Shown: piece after piece, positions 59,322-64,000 of the stretch
Position numbering within the stretch: the first letter of the stretch is position 1
Layout of the letters: each line of letters opens with the position of its first letter
Assembly (NCBI RefSeq): GCF_900113485.1
Contig: NZ_FOPM01000021.1
Span: 1-64,000, forward strand
DNA from: Methylobacterium gossipiicola
GTDB taxonomy: Bacteria; Pseudomonadota; Alphaproteobacteria; Rhizobiales; Beijerinckiaceae
Reading direction: 5' to 3'
DNA length: 64,000 nucleotides
The notes under the pieces: model-generated
Seen by the model: only the letters and a program-made list of their open reading frames with translations
The model's database searches: none
Told to the model about the DNA's origin: nothing
Translations under genes and position numbers: made by a program

Positions 59322-59783
59322 TTACTTCTTCTTCGAGTACTCGAAGGCCGGGGCGGACTTGAGGGCGTCCTTGTTGGTGTCGATGAGGGCGCGCAGCTTG
59401 CCGTCCTTGTTCTCCAGGGCAATGCTCGACGGGCTGACGGAAACGTAGCGCTCGCCCATGCCGAGGAAGCCGCCGACGCCGAGGATCACGGCGCTGATGG
59501 TCTTGCCGTCGACGATGACGAGATCCTCGATCTCACCCACGGACTCGTTGGCGTTGTTGTAGACGTTGAGACCGATGAGCTTCGAGCTCATGACGTCGGC
59601 GGGCTGCGCCGTCACGTAGGTCACCTTCACGGTTGCCTTGTCGGCCATGGTCATGCCGCCGGTCGCCGCGGTCGTTGCGGACGTCGTCGTAGCAGGCGTC
59701 GCCGGCTTGACGGTCTCCTGAGCGAGGGCGAGCGACGGCAGCGCCACCACGAGGGCAGCGGCGAGGACGGACTTCGGGGCCAT
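59322..59783 (-). CDS. Exported PRC-barrel domain protein
   Basis: The 153-residue protein has a signal peptide of about 21 residues (ALA before QET), a Thr/Ala-rich stretch (25-45) and a PRC-barrel domain (about 60-140; SSKLIGLNVYNNANESVGEIEDLVIV, then AVILGVGGFLGMGERYVSV). It ends EYSKKK. PRC-barrel proteins of this export type are common in Methylobacterium-like genomes and may bind the envelope or polyphosphate, but no function is shown. It is convergent with lpdA and divergent from lipA. Confidence 0.85.
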   Translation of the reverse strand: MAPKSVLAAALVVALPSLALAQETVKPATPATTTSATTAATGGMTMADKATVKVTYVTAQPADVMSSKLIGLNVYNNANESVGEIEDLVIVDGKTISAVILGVGGFLGMGERYVSVSPSSIALENKDGKLRALIDTNKDALKSAPAFEYSKKK

Positions 59784-60049
59784 GGGGTTTTCCTTCTCGA
59801 ACCTTACGCAGCAGCACGCGCTGCGCGAATGCCGTCGGTAACGGCAGATGGTCGGGAGGGTTCCGTCGCCGGTGGTACCCGTGCATGAAAAACGTGCATC
59901 GGCGTACGGTCTGCGACACGTCGGAGGGGGACTGACAAATTCGTCCAGGCGTTTTCGAACCCTGGACTCCCCGTTTGCGATGGAGACCGCAAGCTCCTAG
60001 ATCTTGACCCGTGGCTCCCGCCGTCACGGCCGGACCCGTTTGGTGTGAG

Positions 60050-61024
60050 ATGGCCGTCGTCCTCGACCTCCTGCGCAACGATCAGCGCCCCCGGCATCCC
60101 GAGAAGGCGCATCAGCCGGACAAGCCGATCCAGCGCAAGCCCGATTGGATTCGGGTGCGGGCCCCGGGCTCGCCCGGTTGGGCCGAGACGAATCGGATCG
60201 TTCACGAGCACAACCTCGTCACCGTGTGCGAGGAGGCCGGCTGCCCGAACATCGGCGAGTGCTGGGAGAAGCGCCACGCGACGTTCATGATCATGGGCGA
60301 CACCTGCACCCGTGCCTGCTCGTTCTGCAACGTCCGCACGGGCCTGCCTCAGGGGTTGGATGCCGACGAGCCCGAGAAGCTCGCCGATTCCGTGGCGAAG
60401 CTCGGCCTGCATCATGTCGTCGTCACGTCGGTCGACCGGGACGACCTCGCCGATGGCGGCGCCGAGCATTTCGCCCGGACCATTCGGGCGATCCGCCGGG
60501 TGAGCCCCTCGACCACCATCGAGATCCTCACGCCGGATTTCTTGCGCAAGGACGGCGCCCTGGAAACGGTGGTGGCCGCCCGTCCGGACGTGTTCAACCA
60601 CAATCTCGAGACGGTGCCGGGCAATTACCTCACGGTTCGACCCGGAGCGCGGTACTTCCACTCCGTACGCCTGCTGCAGCGGGTGAAGGAACTCGATCCG
60701 ACGATCTTCACCAAGTCCGGTATCATGGTGGGCCTCGGCGAGGAGCGGAACGAGGTGGTCCAACTCATGGATGACCTGCGCTCGGCGGATGTCGATTTCC
60801 TCACCATCGGCCAGTATCTCCAGCCGACGAAGAAGCACCACGAGGTGGTGCGTTTCGTGCCGCCCGACGAGTTCAAGGGCTTGGAAACGACGGCCTACGC
60901 CAAGGGCTTTCTCCTCGTCTCGGCGACGCCGCTCACCCGCTCGTCTCACCATGCGGGGGAAGACTTCGCGCGGTTGAAGATGGCGCGCCTCGCCCGTCTG
61001 GCGCCCGGTGCGGTCAGCGCCTAG
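60050..61024 (+). CDS. lipA: Lipoyl synthase
   Basis: The 324-residue radical-SAM enzyme inserts two sulfur atoms into octanoyl groups on lipoyl domains. The auxiliary cluster has Cys60, Cys65 and Cys71 ([12 protein letters not shown]), and the radical-SAM cluster has Cys86, Cys90 and Cys93 (CTRACSFC). I start at ATG 60050, which matches the family N terminus; GTG 60011 would add 13 residues. Its product is needed by PdhB and PdhC encoded just upstream. The COQ10-like gene follows after 9 bases. Confidence 0.96.
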   Translation: MAVVLDLLRNDQRPRHPEKAHQPDKPIQRKPDWIRVRAPGSPGWAETNRIVHEHNLVTVCEEAGCPNIGECWEKRHATFMIMGDTCTRACSFCNVRTGLPQGLDADEPEKLADSVAKLGLHHVVVTSVDRDDLADGGAEHFARTIRAIRRVSPSTTIEILTPDFLRKDGALETVVAARPDVFNHNLETVPGNYLTVRPGARYFHSVRLLQRVKELDPTIFTKSGIMVGLGEERNEVVQLMDDLRSADVDFLTIGQYLQPTKKHHEVVRFVPPDEFKGLETTAYAKGFLLVSATPLTRSSHHAGEDFARLKMARLARLAPGAVSA

Positions 61025-61033
61025 ATAGGCCCG

Positions 61034-61501
61034 ATGCCGTCCTTTCGTATCGACCGCCTCGTGCGGCACAGTCCGCGCGCGATGTACGATCTCGTCGCCG
61101 ATGTCGAACGCTATCCCGAATTCCTGCCCCTGTGCGAGTCCCTTCGGGTGCTGCGCCGGCAGCCGGGGGAGGGCGGCACGGAGATCCTCGTGGCCGAGAT
61201 GGGGGTTGGCTACAAGGCGATCCGCGAGCGCTTCACCACCCGCGTGACCCTCGACCCGGCCAACCTCAGGATCGTTGCCGAGTACATCGACGGGCCGTTC
61301 CGGCATCTCGAGAACCGTTGGGGCTTCAAAGAGGCGCCCGGTGGGGGATGCAACGTCGATTTCTTCATCACCTACGAATTCAAGAGCCGCACCCTCGGGC
61401 TCCTCATGGGCACGATGTTCGACCGGGCCTTCCGCAAGTTCACCGATGCGTTCGAGGCGCGCGCAGACACGATTTACGGCGCCGCCGCGCCGGTCAGGTG
61501 A
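61034..61501 (+). CDS. COQ10/RatA-like START-domain protein
   Basis: The 155-residue protein is a polyketide-cyclase/START-fold protein of the COQ10 type (MPSFRIDRLVRHSPRAMYDLVADVERYPEFLPLCESLRV). Members bind ubiquinone in mitochondria and bacteria; the E. coli homologue RatA was also described as acting on ribosomes. It lies 9 bases after lipA, a frequent alphaproteobacterial pair. No neighbouring antitoxin-like gene is present, so the ubiquinone role is more likely. Confidence 0.9.
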   Translation: MPSFRIDRLVRHSPRAMYDLVADVERYPEFLPLCESLRVLRRQPGEGGTEILVAEMGVGYKAIRERFTTRVTLDPANLRIVAEYIDGPFRHLENRWGFKEAPGGGCNVDFFITYEFKSRTLGLLMGTMFDRAFRKFTDAFEARADTIYGAAAPVR

Positions 61502-61535
61502 TTCGGCAAGTCCCCCGGAGGTCGAGAATTTCCGT

Positions 61536-63050
61536 TCAGGATGACGGGCCTTCGAGGGGCGCCCGCATGCCGCGCAACGCCCGGACGGCTCGGTGCCAGC
61601 CGTCGAGGCGCTTGGCCCGGTCGGCCGACGACAGCGTCGGGCCGAAGCGCCGCTCCAGGCGCCAGGCGCGTGCGAACGCTTCCGGCTCCGGGTAGACGCC
61701 CACGGTCCATCCCGCGAGATAGGCGACCCCGAGGGCCGTGGTTTCTCGTACCACGGGGCGGTCCACGGGTAGGCCGAGGAGATCGGCGAGGCGCTGCATC
61801 GTCCAGTCCGAGGCGGCCATGCCGCCATCCGCCCGCAGCACGGTCTCGGCATCGCCGCGCGGCCAGTCGGCTCTCATGGCGGCCAGGAGGTCGTGGGTCT
61901 GGTAGCAGACGCTCTCCAGGGCAGCGCGGGCGAACGCCTCCGGGCCGGTGTCGCGGGTGAGGCCGAACAGGGCGCCGCGGACATCGGGTTCCCAATGGGG
62001 GGCACCCAGGCCGACGAAGGCCGGCACGAGGTAGATTCCGGCATCGGGATCGGCCCGGGCCGCGAGGGGACCGCTCTCGGCGGCATCGCGCAGGAGGCCG
62101 AGGCCGTCCCGTAACCATTGAACCGCCGCACCCGCCACGAAGATCGAGCCTTCGAGGGCATAGGTGCGCTGTCCGCCGAACTGGTACGCGATGGTGGTGA
62201 GGAGGCGACTGCGCGAGGCGTGCGCCTCCGCCCCCGTATTCAGCAAGGCGAAGCATCCGGTGCCGTAGGTCGCCTTGACCATGCCGGGGGTGAAGCACGC
62301 CTGCCCGATGGTCGCGGCCTGCTGGTCGCCGGCCACGCCCCGGATCGGGATCGCCGCCCCGAAGAGGTCTGCTCGTGTCGTCCCGAAATCTCCGGCGCAG
62401 TCCCGCACCTCCGGCAGCAGGGCGCGGGGAATGCCGAAGACGGCGAGCAGATCGTCGTCCCAGACCCCGCGATGAATGTCGAACAGGGCGGTGCGGGCGG
62501 CGTTCGTCGCGTCGGTGGCGTGCAAACCGCCGGTGAGGCGCCACAGCAGCCAGGAATCGATGGTCCCGAAAGCGAGTTCGCCGCGCTCGGCGCGTCCACG
62601 CGCGCCTGGCACGAAGTCGAGGAGCCAGGCGATCTTGGTCGCCGAAAAGTACGGATCGAGGATGAGCCCGGTACGAGCCGTCACGAGGGGTTCGTGTCCC
62701 GCCGCTTTCAGGTTTGCGCATAGGTCTGCGGTGCGCCGATCCTGCCAGACCAGGGCGGGGTGGATCGGCGCGCCCGTGGCGCGGTCCCAGATTACGGTGG
62801 TTTCACGCTGGTTGGTGATGCCGAGGGCCGCGACCGAGGCAGCTGGTACGTCGGCCCGCGCCAGGACGGCGCGGACAGTGGTCAGCACGCTCGCCCAGAT
62901 GCCCTCGGGATCGTGCTCGACCCAGCCGGAAGCCGGATAGGTCTGGGCGATTTCCGCCTGCGCTAAGCCGGCGACGGAAAGGTCGGGCCGGAACAGCATG
63001 GCCCGCGTCGAGGTCGTGCCCTGATCGATGGCGAGGACGAATGTCGACAT
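61536..63050 (-). CDS. glpK: Glycerol kinase
   Basis: The 504-residue FGGY-family kinase phosphorylates glycerol to glycerol 3-phosphate. The N-terminal [16 protein letters not shown], the active-site Asp region [15 protein letters not shown] and the C-terminal [12 protein letters not shown] are all present. GGAGGG lies before ATG 63050. It follows glpD by 66 bases on the same strand, so glpD-glpK form the glycerol catabolic set. A short hairpin, CCGCTG with CAGCGG, stands between them. No glpF or glpR is in the window. Confidence 0.95.
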   Translation of the reverse strand: MSTFVLAIDQGTTSTRAMLFRPDLSVAGLAQAEIAQTYPASGWVEHDPEGIWASVLTTVRAVLARADVPAASVAALGITNQRETTVIWDRATGAPIHPALVWQDRRTADLCANLKAAGHEPLVTARTGLILDPYFSATKIAWLLDFVPGARGRAERGELAFGTIDSWLLWRLTGGLHATDATNAARTALFDIHRGVWDDDLLAVFGIPRALLPEVRDCAGDFGTTRADLFGAAIPIRGVAGDQQAATIGQACFTPGMVKATYGTGCFALLNTGAEAHASRSRLLTTIAYQFGGQRTYALEGSIFVAGAAVQWLRDGLGLLRDAAESGPLAARADPDAGIYLVPAFVGLGAPHWEPDVRGALFGLTRDTGPEAFARAALESVCYQTHDLLAAMRADWPRGDAETVLRADGGMAASDWTMQRLADLLGLPVDRPVVRETTALGVAYLAGWTVGVYPEPEAFARAWRLERRFGPTLSSADRAKRLDGWHRAVRALRGMRAPLEGPSS

Positions 63051-63116
63051 GCCGGCTCCCTCCGCGCGTTTCTTTCGCCGAACCGCTGCCCGCTTCAGCG
63101 GAAAAGACCCTCGCTG

Positions 63117-64000
63117 TCACGCCGCCCGGGCCGTACCGTCGAGGTGGGCTTCGACGGCCGCGACCTCGTGCGGTCTCAGGTGCAGCCCGAGTTTCGAGCG
63201 GCGCCAGAGGACGTCGTCAGCGGTACGCGCCCATTCGCAGCGCACGAGATAATCGACCTCGGCCCGCGTCAAGTCGGCTCCGAGCACACCGCCGAGGTCG
63301 GCGAGGCTCGTGGCATGGCCCAGGATCGCCGTCGCGCGGGTGCCGTAGGCGCGTGCCAACCGTTGGGCATGGGCCTGCGCGAGCCAAGGGTAGGCGGCGC
63401 ACAGGTCCGACACTAGGGTCGGAACGCCGTCGCGGCCGAAATCCCCGCCGGGCAGGGGCGCTGTCTCGGTCCAGGGTCGGTGCGCCAAGCCCGGCAGATG
63501 GGGCGCCAGACGTGCGAGGGCGTGCTCGGCCAAGCGCCGATAGGTGGTGATCTTGCCGCCGAAGACCGCGAGCAGGGGGGCTTCTCCCCGTGGCACTTCG
63601 AGGTCGAGGACATAGTCGCGGGTGGCGGATTGAGCCGCGCCGGCGCCGTCGTCGTAGAGCGGCCGCACGCCGGAGAAACTCCAGACCACATCCGGCGCCT
63701 GTACCGGCCTCCGGAACCACCGGCTCGCGGCGGCGCAGAGATAGGCGATCTCGTCCGGGCCTGCGGCGACCTGGGCCGGATCGCCGCGATAATCCCGGTC
63801 CGTGGTGCCGATGAGGGTGAACCGCCCCTCGTACGGGATGGCAAAAACGATCCGACCGTCGTCGTTCTGAACGATGTAAGCCCGGTCGTGGTGGAACAAG
63901 GCCGGCACCACGATGTGACTGCCCTGAACCAAGCGAATCTTGGCGCCGGCTCCGCGCGCGAGGATGCGGGTGCCGATATCGGCGACCCATGGGCCGGCGG
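63117..64000 (-). CDS. glpD: Glycerol-3-phosphate dehydrogenase, C-terminal part (cut by window end)
   Basis: The visible 293 codons belong to the FAD-linked respiratory enzyme GlpD, which oxidises glycerol 3-phosphate to dihydroxyacetone phosphate and passes electrons to quinone. The frame is open to the window edge and begins AGPWVADIGTRILARG, followed by GSHIVVP, IPYEGRFTLIGTTD, FSGVRPLYDD and GGKITTYRRLAE, and it ends with the helical C-terminal domain. The FAD-binding N terminus lies to the right of the window. It precedes glpK. Confidence 0.95.
   Translation of the reverse strand, partial: AGPWVADIGTRILARGAGAKIRLVQGSHIVVPALFHHDRAYIVQNDDGRIVFAIPYEGRFTLIGTTDRDYRGDPAQVAAGPDEIAYLCAAASRWFRRPVQAPDVVWSFSGVRPLYDDGAGAAQSATRDYVLDLEVPRGEAPLLAVFGGKITTYRRLAEHALARLAPHLPGLAHRPWTETAPLPGGDFGRDGVPTLVSDLCAAYPWLAQAHAQRLARAYGTRATAILGHATSLADLGGVLGADLTRAEVDYLVRCEWARTADDVLWRRSKLGLHLRPHEVAAVEAHLDGTARAA

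Noticed and set aside
61034..61501. Toxin of a RatAB type II toxin-antitoxin system
   Set aside because: There is no RatB-like gene, and the place after lipA is typical of the COQ10-like ubiquinone protein.

Overview
The window is chromosomal DNA of a high-G+C alphaproteobacterium, most likely order Hyphomicrobiales and probably Methylobacteriaceae. This rests on four things: a Hyphomicrobiales-type porin, a dispersed pyruvate dehydrogenase operon in which E1-beta carries its own lipoyl domain, ftsB placed upstream of pdhA, and lipA followed by a COQ10-like gene. Placement is inferred from gene content and order; no 16S gene is present. No rRNA, tRNA, CRISPR array, prophage or insertion sequence was recognised. 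Because of the base composition, almost every real gene carries long open frames in its shadow frames; these were discarded.

1-26 kb: housekeeping and signalling. A truncated outer-membrane protein gene is followed by pgeF, a coiled-coil protein, a 23-codon ORF with a perfect Shine-Dalgarno sequence, a Rieske oxygenase and a metallo-beta-lactamase-fold hydrolase. HslU and HslV are present but separated by a membrane protein and a chemotaxis receptor. The Entner-Doudoroff pair edd/eda, a SulP transporter, an ABC exporter, trmL, a PspA/YiaAB pair, hemF and a RecD-like helicase follow. Three c-di-GMP proteins lie here: MHYT-GGDEF-EAL, a membrane GGDEF protein and a REC-HD-GYP protein.

26-31.6 kb: a major porin with an AT-richer leader, a lone glutamate/aspartate-type binding protein, an orphan ureD, sseA, and two small hypothetical genes, one with an exported CxxCH motif.

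31.6-46.4 kb: the most unusual part. A flippase and an N-acyltransferase lie beside mntR. Then six genes run on the minus strand. Three encode a transglutaminase/amidoligase protein, a circularly permuted ATP-grasp/Alpha-E protein and a second transglutaminase, each overlapping the next by 4 bp. After a 97-bp gap come an acyl carrier protein, an AMP-forming ligase and a group III PLP-dependent decarboxylase. A divergent zinc metallopeptidase gene faces the run. Together these look like a pathway that builds and attaches a peptide-like or amine-containing modification at the cell surface.

46.4-64 kb: an ABC-F ATPase, a thioesterase, a 42-residue membrane protein, a secreted Arg/Tyr/Pro repeat protein, a DUF1508 protein, an RhlE-type RNA helicase and a LysR regulator. 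Then come ftsB and the operon pdhA-pdhB-DUF5076-Uma2-pdhC-lpdA, a PRC-barrel protein, lipA (which supplies lipoate to the complex), a COQ10-like gene, and glpD-glpK for glycerol use, with glpD cut by the window end.
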